DNA of 64,000 nt from Stackebrandtia albiflava (lineage in GTDB: Bacteria > Actinomycetota > Actinomycetes > Mycobacteriales > Micromonosporaceae): positions 376,359-440,358 of the forward strand of contig NZ_VLLL01000005.1 of the NCBI RefSeq assembly GCF_007994225.1, read 5' to 3'. The number at the start of each line of letters is the position of its first letter. Position 1 is the first letter of the stretch. Made by a program: the position numbers and the translations under genes. Of the stretch, positions 1-8,508 are shown piece after piece. A model generated the notes under the pieces. That model was not told where the DNA came from. It was given only the letters and a program-made list of their open reading frames with translations, and searched no databases.

Positions 1-621
1 GACTGGATCGACCGCGGCGAGGGCGACCTCGGACCCACCTACGACGCCGACGTGCTCGCCGCCGCGGTCCAGGCCGCCCACGCCGCCGGCGCCCGGGTCG
101 CCGTACACACCTTCTCGGAGACCGCGGTGGCCGCCGTCGTCCGCGCCGGCGTGGACTCCGTCGAACACGGCACCGGCCTGTCCCGCGACCTCATCGACGA
201 GATGGCGCGGCGCGGCACCGCCCTGGTGCCCACGATGATCAACATCGCCACCTTCGACGACATCGCCGCGCACGCCGATCCCAAGTTCCCGGTGTACGCC
301 GCGCACATGCGCCGGTTGAAGCGGGAGTTCCCCGAGGTGGTCCGTGCCGCCCACGACGCCGGAGTCCCGATCTTCGTCGGCACCGACGCCGGCGGCGGCA
401 TCGACCACGGTCTCGCCGCCGAGGAGATGCTGCTGCTCCACGAACAGGCCGGGATGTCCGCCCACGAGGTGCTGGCGGCCGCGAGCTGGCGCGCCCGGGA
501 GTGGCTCGGCTTCGGGGACCGGCTCGGTGACCTGGTGGTGTTCGACCGAGACCCCAGGCTGGACCTCCGCGCCGTACGTACGCCGTCCCGCATCGTCCTG
601 CGCGGTGCGGTGATCCGGTGA
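1..621 (+). CDS. amidohydrolase family protein, 3' part (5' end outside window)
   Basis: The reading frame is open from base 1, so the gene begins upstream; 206 C-terminal residues are present. They resemble the metal-dependent amidohydrolase (imidazolonepropionase/prolidase-like) TIM barrel. A VAVHTF strand is followed by SVEHGTG, the usual position of a metal-binding His, and GTDAGGG carries the catalytic Asp near the C terminus. The tail (LGDLVVFDRDP, then an IVLRG strand) is the small beta-sandwich that closes such enzymes. The stop overlaps the next gene's GTG by 4 bp, so the two are probably co-translated. Substrate cannot be read from the sequence; a role in peptide or N-acyl amino acid hydrolysis with the adjacent aminopeptidase is inference. 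Confidence 0.85.
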   Translation, partial: DWIDRGEGDLGPTYDADVLAAAVQAAHAAGARVAVHTFSETAVAAVVRAGVDSVEHGTGLSRDLIDEMARRGTALVPTMINIATFDDIAAHADPKFPVYAAHMRRLKREFPEVVRAAHDAGVPIFVGTDAGGGIDHGLAAEEMLLLHEQAGMSAHEVLAAASWRAREWLGFGDRLGDLVVFDRDPRLDLRAVRTPSRIVLRGAVIR

Positions 622-1655
622 ACTCCGTCGGAAAGGGGACCACGACCGTGACCACGCGTGCGCGCGACCTCGGCATACTGGCCGTGCCCGGCACCACCGG
701 CCCGCACGGCGCGATCACCGACGTGCCGGGCGTCCTCGTCGGCCACACCACGGTGCGACGGCCACCCGACGTCCACACCGGAGTCACCGCGATCGTGCCG
801 CGCGGCATCGGACCCGCCTCACCGATCCCGGCGGGCATCTCGGTCGGAAACGGCTTCGGCAAACTGATCGGCGCCACCCAGGTCACCGAACTCGGCCGGC
901 TGGAGTCACCGATCGTGCTCACCGCGACGCTGTCGGCCTTCCGCGCCGCCGACGCCCTGGTCAGTTGGCTCGTCCGCGAACCCGCCTTCGGCGACGTCAC
1001 CACCTTCAACCCGGTGGTGGGGGAGTGCAACGACGGTTACCTCTCCGACATCCGCGCCCGACCGGTCACCGAGGAACACGTGCTCGCCGCGGTCGGCGGG
1101 GCGAACGACGGGCCGGTCGCCATGGGATCGGTGGGAGCCGGCACCGGCACCGGCGCACTCGGGTTCAAGGCCGGGATCGGTTCGGCGAGCAGGATCGTCG
1201 AGATCGAGGGCACCACCGTGACCCTGGGTGGACTCGTCCAGGCCAACTTCGGCGGCGTACTGCGGGTACTCGGCCGCCCGGTCCCGCCACCGCCGCATAC
1301 CCCACGACCACCCGACACCGGCTCCTGCATGCTCGTACTGGCGACCGACGCGCCGCTGGAGTCCAGGCAGCTCAACCGGTTGGCGAACCGCGCGGTGTTC
1401 GGACTGGGCCGGGTCGGCGCCTCGTACAGCCACGGCAGCGGCGACTACGGCCTGGCGTTCTCGACCGGAACGGGCACGCCACCACCGGACTCCGCGCTCG
1501 ATCCGCTGTTCGCAGCCGCCCTCGACGTGGTCGAGGAGATGGTGCTCGATTCGCTGCTGGCCGCCGCCACCACCGTCGGCCGCCTCGGCCGGACGCTTCC
1601 GGGACTGACCACCTCGCCCGACTGGCGCGGCCTCGTCGCCGACGTCGCCCGGTGA
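618..1655 (+). CDS. P1 (S58) family peptidase, DmpA/L-aminopeptidase-D-esterase-like
   Basis: 345 residues, the usual size for the family. DmpA-type enzymes are made as a precursor that cuts itself in front of a Ser/Thr, which then acts as N-terminal nucleophile. Here Gly235-Ser236 within TGSCMLVLATDAPL is the expected cleavage site, giving subunits of about 235 and 110 residues. Other family blocks are GVLVGHTTV, GNGFGKLIG, the Gly-rich stretch after VAMGSVGAG, and the C-terminal GRVGASYSHGSGDY. The GTG start overlaps the upstream amidohydrolase stop (GTGA). Known members remove N-terminal residues from peptides, amides or beta-peptides; which one applies here is not visible. Confidence 0.88.
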   Translation: MNSVGKGTTTVTTRARDLGILAVPGTTGPHGAITDVPGVLVGHTTVRRPPDVHTGVTAIVPRGIGPASPIPAGISVGNGFGKLIGATQVTELGRLESPIVLTATLSAFRAADALVSWLVREPAFGDVTTFNPVVGECNDGYLSDIRARPVTEEHVLAAVGGANDGPVAMGSVGAGTGTGALGFKAGIGSASRIVEIEGTTVTLGGLVQANFGGVLRVLGRPVPPPPHTPRPPDTGSCMLVLATDAPLESRQLNRLANRAVFGLGRVGASYSHGSGDYGLAFSTGTGTPPPDSALDPLFAAALDVVEEMVLDSLLAAATTVGRLGRTLPGLTTSPDWRGLVADVAR

Positions 1656-1711
1656 CGCGGACCGAGCTGTCGGCCGACTCCCGGGGCGACCGGTGATTCG
1701 CCCATGACCAG

Positions 1712-1717
1712 TAGCAT
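1712..1717 (+). promoter_or_regulatory. -10 box TAGCAT, leaderless promoter for DUF4190 gene
   Basis: TAGCAT ends 8 nt before the GTG at 1726. This would place the transcript start at or beside the start codon. No convincing -35 is seen. Confidence 0.55.
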
Positions 1718-1725
1718 TGGCCGAT

Positions 1726-2178
1726 GTGACCTACGATCCCTACGGTAATCAGCCGCCGCACGACCCGTACGGCAGTTCGCCGCCCCCACAGACCCCGCAT
1801 TCCGGTGCTCCCGGTTACTACCAGGACCCGAAAGGCCAGTACGACCCGTACCAGGGGCAGTACACCGCGCCGCCGTACATGCAACAGCCCATGGGATACC
1901 AGGCGCCGCAGAACGGTCTCGGCATCGCCGCGATGGTGCTGGGAATCGTGTCCATCCCCGCGTTGTGCCTCTGCTACGCCGGCGTGCCCACGGCGATCCT
2001 CGCGATCATCTTCGGTGCGGTCGGCGTCTCCAAGGCGAGCAGGGGGGAGGCCACCAACAAGGGGATGGCGCTCGCCGGCATCATCCTCGGCTGCGCGACC
2101 TTCCTGGTCCTGATCCTGTGGGTCGTGTTGGTCCTGGTGTTCGGATACGCCGACTTCAACTACTACAACGAGTTCTGA
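1726..2178 (+). CDS. DUF4190 domain membrane protein with Tyr/Pro-rich N terminus
   Basis: 150 residues. Residues 1-60 are disordered and rich in Tyr, Pro, Gln and Gly. A DUF4190-type block follows with two membrane segments: about 68-95 (a Leu/Ala/Ile-rich helix through a CLCYAG turn) and about 113-140, separated by the basic, Gly-rich GAVGVSKASRGEATNKG loop typical of the family. The function of these small actinobacterial membrane proteins is unknown. GTG 1726 is preferred over an in-frame TTG at 1717 because the TTG overlaps the -10 box. The gene is followed by 91 nt and then the independently promoted proS. Confidence 0.8.
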   Translation: MTYDPYGNQPPHDPYGSSPPPQTPHSGAPGYYQDPKGQYDPYQGQYTAPPYMQQPMGYQAPQNGLGIAAMVLGIVSIPALCLCYAGVPTAILAIIFGAVGVSKASRGEATNKGMALAGIILGCATFLVLILWVVLVLVFGYADFNYYNEF

Positions 2179-2255
2179 CCGGGGCGTCCGCCGCCCGCCG
2201 CGCCGGGCGGCGGCGCCGCGTGGAAACGGAGTGTCGGCCGGGCACGGTCGCGCAC

Positions 2256-2261
2256 TATGAT
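2256..2261 (+). promoter_or_regulatory. -10 box TATGAT, leaderless promoter for proS
   Basis: TATGAT is followed by 8 nt and the ATG at 2270. No Shine-Dalgarno precedes the ATG, which fits a leaderless message. Confidence 0.6.
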
Positions 2262-2269
2262 CTGCGGTT

Positions 2270-3676
2270 ATGGCAAAAGTGCTCACACCTCGGAACGAGG
2301 ATTTCCCCCGCTGGTACCAAGACGTCGTCGCCAAGGCCGAGCTGGCCGAGAACGGCCCGGTCAAAGGTCAGCAGGTGATCCGACCGACGGGGTTCGCACT
2401 GTGGGAGCGGATGGTCTCCGAAATGGACGACCGGATCAAGGACACCGGCACCGAGAACGCCTCCTTCCCGCTGCTCATCCCCCAGAGCTACATGCAACGC
2501 GAGGCCGAGCACGTGGAGGGCTTCGCGCCCGAGCTGTGGACGGTCACCCACGCCGGCGGCAAGCAGCTGGAGGAGCCCGTCGTGGTGCGGCCCACGTCGG
2601 AGACGGTCATCGGCGAGTACATGGCCAAGTGGGTGCAGTCGTACCGGGATCTGCCGCTGCTGCTCAACCAGTGGTGCAACGTGATGCGTTACGAACTGCG
2701 CACCCGGTTGTTCCTGCGCTCCTCGGAGTTCCTGTGGCAGGAGGGCCACACCGCCCACGCCACCTATGAGGACGCTCACGCCTTCACACTGCGCATCCTG
2801 CACGAGGTGTACGCCGACTTCATGGAGAACGTACTCGCGTTGCCGGTGTTGACCGGCCTCAAGACGGCCGCCGAACGGTTCGCGGGCGCGTTGAACACCT
2901 TCGCCTGCGAGGCGATGATGCGCGACGGCAAGGCGCTCCAGATGGGCACCTCGCACGAGCTCGGCCAGAACTTCGCCAAGGCGTTCGACATCCAGTACCT
3001 CGGCTCCGACGGCAAGCAGCACCACTGCTGGACGACGTCGTGGGGAACGTCCACCCGTATGGTGGGCGGCCTGATCATGGGGCACGGTGACGACTCGGGT
3101 CTGCGCGTGCCCCCCAGGCTGGCCCCCGTGCAGGCGTACGTGATGACCGTGAAGGCGGGCGACGGAGTCGGTGAGGCCGCCGCCGCGTTGCACGCCGGCC
3201 TGCGTGACGCCGGTGTCCGGTCCCGCCTCGACGACCGCACCGACGTGCCGTTCGGTCGCCGCGCGGTCGACGCCGAACTCAAGGGCTACCCCGTTCGTAT
3301 CGAGGTCGGACCCCGTGACCTCGCCGAGGGCAAGGCCGTGCTGGTGCGCCGCGTCGACGGTTCCAAGACGCCGGTCGGGCTCGACTCGGTGACCGAGGCC
3401 GTGACGCAGGCGCTGGAAGCCGACCAGCAGGCCCTCTATGACGAGGCGCTGCGTTTCCGCTCCGACAACACCACCGACGTCGGCACCCTGGCCGAGGCCG
3501 TCGAGGCCGCCGGCACCGGGTTCGCCCGGCTGGCGTGGTCGGAGTGCGGCCTGGAGGGCGAGGCCAAGGCCGCCGAACAGGGCGTCACGGTCCGCTGCCT
3601 GCAACGGGCCGACGGCACCGTCCCCGACTCCGACCAGGAGCCGGACCTGGTGGCCGTCCTGGCGCGGGCCTACTGA
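2270..3676 (+). CDS. proS: prolyl-tRNA synthetase, archaeal/eukaryal-type (ProS type 3)
   Basis: Charges tRNA-Pro with proline in the cytoplasm. 468 residues, much shorter than the roughly 570-residue bacterial type. It lacks the inserted editing domain and starts with the type-3 signature TPRNEDFPRWYQDVV. Class II motifs are visible: VIRPTGFALWERM (motif 1 region), the RYELRTRLFLRSSEFLWQEGH block (motif 2), and a C-terminal anticodon domain from about residue 285. The chain ends in Tyr (LARAY), as is typical for this subtype. It sits just upstream of rpsP and has its own leaderless promoter and a strong terminator. In mycobacteria, as I recall, proS lies elsewhere and is of the long type. 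Confidence 0.95.
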   Translation: MAKVLTPRNEDFPRWYQDVVAKAELAENGPVKGQQVIRPTGFALWERMVSEMDDRIKDTGTENASFPLLIPQSYMQREAEHVEGFAPELWTVTHAGGKQLEEPVVVRPTSETVIGEYMAKWVQSYRDLPLLLNQWCNVMRYELRTRLFLRSSEFLWQEGHTAHATYEDAHAFTLRILHEVYADFMENVLALPVLTGLKTAAERFAGALNTFACEAMMRDGKALQMGTSHELGQNFAKAFDIQYLGSDGKQHHCWTTSWGTSTRMVGGLIMGHGDDSGLRVPPRLAPVQAYVMTVKAGDGVGEAAAALHAGLRDAGVRSRLDDRTDVPFGRRAVDAELKGYPVRIEVGPRDLAEGKAVLVRRVDGSKTPVGLDSVTEAVTQALEADQQALYDEALRFRSDNTTDVGTLAEAVEAAGTGFARLAWSECGLEGEAKAAEQGVTVRCLQRADGTVPDSDQEPDLVAVLARAY

Positions 3677-3688
3677 GTCCCCCGTCTC

Positions 3689-3728
3689 GCACGTGCCCCC
3701 GCCGCACCGGTGCGGCGGGGGCACGTGC
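3689..3728 (+). terminator. proS terminator, perfect 20-bp-arm palindrome
   Basis: Arms 3689-3708 and 3709-3728 are exact reverse complements with no spacer (centre ACCGGT). It starts 13 nt after the proS stop. No T-tract follows, as is common in high-GC actinobacteria. Confidence 0.75.
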
Positions 3729-3792
3729 GTCATCGGCGGTTCCGCGCCGACACGGAGCGCCACGTCGATGCGCGGTACCGGGAGGCGTCGGT

Positions 3793-3798
3793 TAGCAT
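3793..3798 (+). promoter_or_regulatory. -10 box TAGCAT, probable promoter of the rpsP operon
   Basis: TAGCAT lies 146 nt before the rpsP start, so this transcript would carry a long leader, unlike the leaderless genes nearby. No clear -35 was identified. Confidence 0.4.
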
Positions 3799-3944
3799 GG
3801 GTGGCTGGTAAACGTCCTCGCGGTCCACGGCGCCCTCTCAACGACGTGGCGTGAGGCTGTCGTCCTCGGCATCGGCACCGTCATAACCCCACGTGGCGGT
3901 GTGGCGATGCGCCATGCAACACACTTACAGGAGCCGTAAAGACA

Positions 3945-4451
3945 GTGGCAGTTAAGATCCGACTTCTGCGGATGGGCAAGATCCGCCACCCGCAGTACCG
4001 CATCGTCGTCGCCGACTCCCGCACCAAGCGGGACGGCCGGGCGATCGAATTCGTGGGGCTGTACCACCCCAAGGAGGAGCCCTCGCGCATCGAGGTCAAG
4101 TCCGACCGGGTGCAGTACTGGCTGAGCGTCGGCGCGCAGCCGTCCGACCCGGTCAAGGCCATCCTCTCCAAGACCGGTGACTGGCAGAAGTTCAAGGGCC
4201 TGCCCGCCCCGGAGCCGTTGAAGGTCGCCGCGGCGAAGCCCGACAAGGGTGCGCTGTACGAGGCCGAGGCCAAGGCCGCCGGTGTCGACGCCGAGGAGAA
4301 GAAGGCCGAGACGCCGAAGAAGAAGACCGCCAAGAAGGCCGAGGCCAAGGTCGAGGCGACCGACGCCCCCGCCGAGGTCAAGGAGTCGGCCGAGAAGGAA
4401 GTCAAGGCCGACGAGGCCGCCGCCACCGCCGAGTCGCCCAAGGAGTCCTGA
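3945..4451 (+). CDS. rpsP: 30S ribosomal protein S16 with long Lys/Ala/Glu tail
   Basis: Small-subunit assembly protein. Residues 1-80 are canonical S16 ([20 protein letters not shown], then [11 protein letters not shown] and the [20 protein letters not shown] region). Residues about 95-168 form a low-complexity extension of Lys, Ala, Glu and Pro, as in other actinobacterial S16 proteins, giving 168 residues. A purine-rich site (AGGAG) lies 14 nt before the GTG start. First gene of the S16-KhpA-RimM-TrmD-L19 cluster; khpA starts 2 nt after its stop. Confidence 0.96.
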   Translation: MAVKIRLLRMGKIRHPQYRIVVADSRTKRDGRAIEFVGLYHPKEEPSRIEVKSDRVQYWLSVGAQPSDPVKAILSKTGDWQKFKGLPAPEPLKVAAAKPDKGALYEAEAKAAGVDAEEKKAETPKKKTAKKAEAKVEATDAPAEVKESAEKEVKADEAAATAESPKES

Positions 4452-4452
4452 C

Positions 4453-4680
4453 GTGCTGCGGCCCGCACTGGAACATCTCGTCAAAGGCATCGTGACCCAC
4501 CCCGACGATGTGCGTGTCCGTATGCTGAACGAACGTCGCGGCAAGCGACTGGAAGTTCGGGTCCACCCGGAAGACCTCGGTACCGTGATCGGCCGTGGTG
4601 GCCGCACCGTCAAGGCGTTGCGCCAGGTGGTCGGTTCCATCGGCGGGCGCGGCATCCGCGTCGAGGTCCTCGACAACTGA
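4453..4680 (+). CDS. khpA: KH-domain RNA-binding protein KhpA (YlqC)
   Basis: 75 residues with a single KH domain. GxxG-loop signature GRGGRTVKALRQ lies around residue 45, followed by VVGSIGGRGIRVEVLDN at the C terminus. The family binds RNA, usually together with KhpB, and influences cell size and sRNA-mediated control in Gram-positive bacteria. The GTG at 4453 follows the rpsP stop by 1 nt, with the SD (AAGGAGT) inside the end of rpsP, so translation is coupled. The conserved position between rpsP and rimM confirms the call. Confidence 0.93.
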   Translation: MLRPALEHLVKGIVTHPDDVRVRMLNERRGKRLEVRVHPEDLGTVIGRGGRTVKALRQVVGSIGGRGIRVEVLDN

Positions 4681-4713
4681 GCTGCGGGACATCGGTATAG
4701 GAGCACTGGTCTC

Positions 4714-5223
4714 TTGCTGCTCGTCATCGGCCGGATAGTCCGGCCCCATGGGATTCGCGGCGACCTGATCTGCGAGGTCAGGACCGACGAACCCGAGGAG
4801 CGTTTCGTCGCCGGGTCGGTGGTGCACACCGACCCGGCTTCGGCCGGACCGCTCCGCATCGAATCCGTCCGCTGGTACCAGGGGCGACTCCTGCTGACCT
4901 TCGACGGCGTCGCCGACCGGGACACCGCCGAGGCGCTCCGGGGCGTCCTGTTGTGCGTCGACAGCGCCAACGTCCCCCCGCCGGAGGACCCGGAGGAGTT
5001 CCGCGACCACGACCTGGTCGGCCTGCGCGTCGAGACCGAGACCGGTGAGACCGTCGGCACCGTCGCGCGCATCGAACACGGGCCCGCCCACGACACCCTC
5101 GTCGTCGACCGGTCGGAAGCCAAGCCGGCGCTCATCCCGTTCATCCACGCGATGGTCCCGGTCGTCGACGTGCCCGGTGGCCGGATGGTCGTCACACTGC
5201 CCGAGGGGTTGCTGGACCTGTGA
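4714..5223 (+). CDS. rimM: 16S rRNA processing protein RimM
   Basis: 169 residues. Binds S19 in the 30S head and is needed for late 16S maturation. The N-terminal RimM barrel is seen as [21 protein letters not shown], followed by a PRC barrel with the [15 protein letters not shown] strand pair. The C-terminal block [25 protein letters not shown] is diagnostic. The start is TTG, with AGGAG about 11 nt upstream. The stop overlaps the trmD GTG by 4 bp. Confidence 0.94.
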   Translation: MLLVIGRIVRPHGIRGDLICEVRTDEPEERFVAGSVVHTDPASAGPLRIESVRWYQGRLLLTFDGVADRDTAEALRGVLLCVDSANVPPPEDPEEFRDHDLVGLRVETETGETVGTVARIEHGPAHDTLVVDRSEAKPALIPFIHAMVPVVDVPGGRMVVTLPEGLLDL

Positions 5224-6032
5224 CCGCCGGTCCCGTGCCCACCGATCCGCCGAGGCCCCGTATGCGCGTCGACGTGGTCACGGTGTTCCCGCAGTACCTC
5301 GCGCCGTTGGAGCTGTCGCTCATCGGCCGTGCCCGGCAACGGGGCATCCTGGACGTCGCCGTCCACGACCTGCGCGACTGGACGCACGACGTCCACCGCA
5401 CCGTCGACGACAGCCCCGCCGGAGGCGGCGCCGGCATGATCATGCGTCCCGAACCGTGGGGGGAGGCGTTCGACGCGCTCGCCGACCCCGCGAACCCCCC
5501 GCGCCTACTGGTACCCAGCCCCGCCGGCGTGCCGTTCCGGCAGGCCATGGCGGTGGAGCTGGCCGCCGAACCACACCTCATGTTCGCGTGCGGCCGGTAC
5601 GAGGGCATCGATCAACGTGTCATCGACCACGCCGCCGCGCACATGCCGGTCACCGAGGTCTCGCTCGGCGACTACGTGCTGTTCGGCGGGGAGGTGGCGG
5701 TACTCGTGATCCTGGAGGCCGTGACCAGGCTCATCCCCGGTGTCCTCGGCAACGCGCAGTCGTTGGACGACGAATCACACAACGCCGGACTGCTGGAGTC
5801 GCCCTCCTACACCAAACCCGCCGTCTGGCGAGGCCGCGAGGTGCCGGAGGTACTGTTGTCGGGCCACCACGCGCGTATCGAGCGGTGGCGGCGGGACCAG
5901 TCGCTGTTGCGGACCGCACGGCGGCGCCCGGAACTGCTGGCGGGCCTACCGCCGGACGCCTTGGACGCCGCGGACCGCGCCACCCTGGAGGGGGCCGGGT
6001 TCGCGGTACCGCCACCCGGTGTGGCAGAGTAG
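5220..6032 (+). CDS. trmD: tRNA (guanine37-N1)-methyltransferase TrmD
   Basis: Methylates G37 of tRNAs reading CNN codons, preventing frameshifting. 270 residues from the GTG that overlaps the rimM stop; an in-frame ATG at 5262 ([13 protein letters not shown]) is the classical start and may be the true one. The trefoil-knot SPOUT signature is present ([15 protein letters not shown], then [15 protein letters not shown]). The Asp of [12 protein letters not shown] and the C-terminal helical domain are intact. The C terminus ends without extension. Confidence 0.95.
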   Translation: MTAGPVPTDPPRPRMRVDVVTVFPQYLAPLELSLIGRARQRGILDVAVHDLRDWTHDVHRTVDDSPAGGGAGMIMRPEPWGEAFDALADPANPPRLLVPSPAGVPFRQAMAVELAAEPHLMFACGRYEGIDQRVIDHAAAHMPVTEVSLGDYVLFGGEVAVLVILEAVTRLIPGVLGNAQSLDDESHNAGLLESPSYTKPAVWRGREVPEVLLSGHHARIERWRRDQSLLRTARRRPELLAGLPPDALDAADRATLEGAGFAVPPPGVAE

Positions 6033-6186
6033 TGAGGTTGCCGCGCGCGGCACACCAGCTACCGTGTCCCGGATCCGCCGGTACACGGCCGGGGACGGAC
6101 CGCGACGCGCGAAGACCACGAGACCATGAGTACGACTGTCGCGCATCAACGGGTGCGCGCCGCGAAGCTGCGAGGAATTAACCGCC

Positions 6187-6531
6187 ATGAACACGCTGGA
6201 CGCTTTGGACGCCGTTTCCGTACGGGCGGACATTCCCGATTTCCGGGCCGGTGACACCGTCAAGGTCAACGTGCGGGTTGTCGAGGGCAGCCGGTCGCGT
6301 ATCCAGGTCTTCCAGGGCGTGGTCATCCGCCGCCAGGGCTCCGGCCTGCGTGAGACCTTCACGGTCCGCAAGATGAGCTCGGGCATCGGCATCGAGCGCA
6401 CCTTCCCGCTCAACAGCCCGGTCATCGACCGCATCGAGGTCGCGACCCGCGGCGACGTCCGCCGGGCCAAGCTGTACTACCTGCGCAACCTGCGCGGCAA
6501 GGCCGCCAAGATCAAGGAACTGCGCGACTAG
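6187..6531 (+). CDS. rplS: 50S ribosomal protein L19
   Basis: 114 residues, normal length. Core motifs are [39 protein letters not shown] and the C-terminal [21 protein letters not shown]19 sits at the 30S-50S interface near bridge B8. The 154-nt gap from trmD could hold a separate promoter or leader, but I see no confident -10. The ATG has a weak GAGGAA site 11 nt upstream. A clear terminator follows. Confidence 0.97.
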   Translation: MNTLDALDAVSVRADIPDFRAGDTVKVNVRVVEGSRSRIQVFQGVVIRRQGSGLRETFTVRKMSSGIGIERTFPLNSPVIDRIEVATRGDVRRAKLYYLRNLRGKAAKIKELRD

Positions 6532-6591
6532 AGTCCCGCACCGGAACCACCGCCCCGTGCGGTGGAGGTGTGTGACACCGTGACCTCACGT

Positions 6592-6622
6592 CGAAGGCCG
6601 ACCCGTCGTGGTCGGCCTTTCG
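6592..6622 (+). terminator. rplS terminator
   Basis: AAGGCCGACC (6594-6603) pairs with GGTCGGCCTT (6610-6619) around a 6-nt loop, then TTCGTCG. It marks the end of the S16-L19 cluster. Confidence 0.75.
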
Positions 6623-6650
6623 TCGTGTCACCGACGTCGCCCGCCGCTGC

Positions 6651-6656
6651 TAGCCT
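6651..6656 (+). promoter_or_regulatory. -10 box TAGCCT, leaderless promoter
   Basis: TAGCCT, 6 nt, then ATG 6663 of the alpha/beta hydrolase gene. There is no Shine-Dalgarno. Confidence 0.6.
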
Positions 6657-6662
6657 GCCCGG

Positions 6663-7457
6663 ATGCGCCTCAACTACGCCGCCTTCGGGACCGGTATCCC
6701 GGTGATCGCCGTCCACGGCTGGACCGCCGACCACCGGTTGATGACCGGTTGCCTGGAACCCCTGTTCACCGACCGGCCGGGCTACCACCGCGTCTACCCC
6801 GACCTGCCCGGTATGGGCGGCAGCCCGATCGGGGACGTCGCGTGCAGCGACGACATGCTCGACGCCGTCGACGAATTCGTCACCACCGAATTGGGCGACG
6901 ACCCGTTCCTGTTGGTCGGTGACTCCTACGGCGGCTACATCGCCCGCGGCCTCGCCGCGCGGCGGGGCACCCAGGTGACCGGGTTGGCGCTGATCTGTCC
7001 CATCGGGTATCCCGAACGGTCACGTCGTACGCTGCCCGACCCCGACGTGCTGGTCAGGACGCCGGGCCTCCTCGACGGGCTCGACGACGGCGAGGCGGCC
7101 GAATACGCCGCGATCGCCGTGGTCCAGGACCCCGAGACACTGCGACGGTTCCAAGCCGAGGCGTGGCCGGGCATCCGGATCGCCGACATGGCGGCACTGG
7201 ACCGGGTCTCGGCGCGTTACGCCTTGGCCGAGCCGCCGGAATCCGGCGAGCCGTTCACCCGCCCCGCGGTGGTGTTCGCCGGCCGGCAGGACGCCGTCAC
7301 CGGCTACGACGACTTCTACCGCCTCCTCGACCACTACCCCAGGGCCACGTTCGCGGTGTTGGACCGCGCCGGCCACAACCTCCAGATCGAACAGCCCGTC
7401 CTGTTCAAGGCGCTCATGGCGGAATGGCTCGACCGGGTCGCCGAGTCCATGGAGTGA
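6663..7457 (+). CDS. alpha/beta hydrolase
   Basis: 264 residues. Alpha/beta hydrolase fold with oxyanion strand VIAVHGW (about 15-21), nucleophile elbow GDSYGG (Ser88), acid GRQDAV (Asp210) and catalytic AGHNLQ (His238). The triad is therefore complete. No signal peptide, so it is cytoplasmic. The family covers esterases, haloperoxidase-like and C-C hydrolases, and the substrate is not readable. Transcribed alone from a leaderless promoter behind the rplS terminator; the next gene has its own promoter. Confidence 0.85.
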   Translation: MRLNYAAFGTGIPVIAVHGWTADHRLMTGCLEPLFTDRPGYHRVYPDLPGMGGSPIGDVACSDDMLDAVDEFVTTELGDDPFLLVGDSYGGYIARGLAARRGTQVTGLALICPIGYPERSRRTLPDPDVLVRTPGLLDGLDDGEAAEYAAIAVVQDPETLRRFQAEAWPGIRIADMAALDRVSARYALAEPPESGEPFTRPAVVFAGRQDAVTGYDDFYRLLDHYPRATFAVLDRAGHNLQIEQPVLFKALMAEWLDRVAESME

Positions 7458-7492
7458 GCGGACGGTGACTTCCCCGCAGTACGCGCTGCCGT

Positions 7493-7498
7493 TAAGCT
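7493..7498 (+). promoter_or_regulatory. -10 box TAAGCT, leaderless promoter for first lep gene
   Basis: TAAGCT, 8 nt, then ATG 7507. The upstream in-frame GTG at 7465 would lie before the transcript start, so 7507 is favoured. Confidence 0.6.
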
Positions 7499-7506
7499 CA
7501 GCCCCC

Positions 7507-8508
7507 ATGAACGCCCCCCGGCCCCGTGACGTCGCACCGCCCCGCAGGGGGGCGGCGGTCACGGTCAGCAGGCTGCGCCGCATCCGGTCGCATCGACGCA
7601 GGCACCTTCCGCTGCTGGTGGAGCTGCCGCTGCTGCTCCTGGTGGCGTTCTGCGCGGCGGTCCTGCTCCGCAGCTTCGTCGTCCAGTCGTTCGACATCCC
7701 CTCCGGTTCGATGGAGATGACGTTGCAGGTCGGTGACCGGGTGGTGGTGAACAAGCTGGTCTACGCGCTGCGTGAACCGCAACGCGGCGAGGTCGTGGTG
7801 TTCAAGGGGACCGACCGGTGGGCCTCGGAGGTGCGGATGCCCACCGACACGACCCTCCTGGAGGACGTCGGACGGGTACTGGGCGACCTGATCGGCATCG
7901 CGGCCCCCGACGAGAAGGACCTGATCAAACGGATCATCGGGATACCGGGGGACACCGTCTCCTGCTGCGACGACGCGGGGCGGGTGGTGGTCAACGGCGT
8001 GTCGCTGGACGAGTCGGAGTACCTGTACGACGACGCCGCCCTGGAGGCCGACCCGGCCGCCAACGACTGCCTGTCCCGCCGGTTCGGGCCGGTCCACGTG
8101 CCACCCGGTCACGTCTTCGTGATGGGGGACCACCGCGGAGACTCCAAGGACTCCCGCTGCCAGGGCTTCGTGCCCGTCGAGAACTTCATCGGCCGCGCGA
8201 TAGCGGTGGTGTGGCCCGAGGACCACTGGCGCGCCCTGGAGATCCCGGCGGCGTTCGCGGCCGTTCCGCCCGGCGACGCCGACGGCGCCCCGGTCGACAC
8301 GGCGGCCGGGACCCCGAACCCGGTGGTGCCGCTCATCCCGCCGCTGCTGCCGCTGCCGTCGCGCCGGCGACGTGGCCCTGAAACCAGGCGAATACGTAGA
8401 GACGTCGATGAGTCACGTTCCGTCGAAGTAGACTCCGGTGGTGATCGACGACGAACCCGCTTCGGCCGCCGACGACAACCACACCGGTCGCCCTGCCGAG
8501 GCCAGTGA
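7507..8508 (+). CDS. lepB: signal peptidase I, first of three tandem paralogues
   Basis: Cleaves signal peptides of exported preproteins at the outer face of the membrane. 333 residues: basic N terminus, one membrane helix (about 37-55), catalytic Ser68 in IPSGSMEM and Lys141 in LIKRIIGIPGD. The GDHRGDSKDSR box follows at about 205. It carries an extra loop (about 100-137) absent from its two neighbours. The last ~90 residues are Pro/Arg-rich and run 68 bp into the next lep gene. That tail may be fortuitous read-through caused by a lost stop. The enzymatic core is complete. Confidence 0.92.
   Translation: MNAPRPRDVAPPRRGAAVTVSRLRRIRSHRRRHLPLLVELPLLLLVAFCAAVLLRSFVVQSFDIPSGSMEMTLQVGDRVVVNKLVYALREPQRGEVVVFKGTDRWASEVRMPTDTTLLEDVGRVLGDLIGIAAPDEKDLIKRIIGIPGDTVSCCDDAGRVVVNGVSLDESEYLYDDAALEADPAANDCLSRRFGPVHVPPGHVFVMGDHRGDSKDSRCQGFVPVENFIGRAIAVVWPEDHWRALEIPAAFAAVPPGDADGAPVDTAAGTPNPVVPLIPPLLPLPSRRRRGPETRRIRRDVDESRSVEVDSGGDRRRTRFGRRRQPHRSPCRGQ
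8429..8434 (+). promoter_or_regulatory. -10 box TAGACT, leaderless promoter for second lep gene
   Basis: TAGACT, 6 nt, then GTG 8441. The box lies inside the coding region of the preceding lep gene. Confidence 0.6.

Noticed and set aside
2255-3841. 528-residue frame antisense to proS
   Set aside because: Shadow frame; proS has clear class II motifs on the other strand.
3801-3854. 17-codon ORF in the rpsP leader (GTG 3801)
   Set aside because: Its start lies before the expected transcript start for TAGCAT 3793-3798, and there is no ribosome site.
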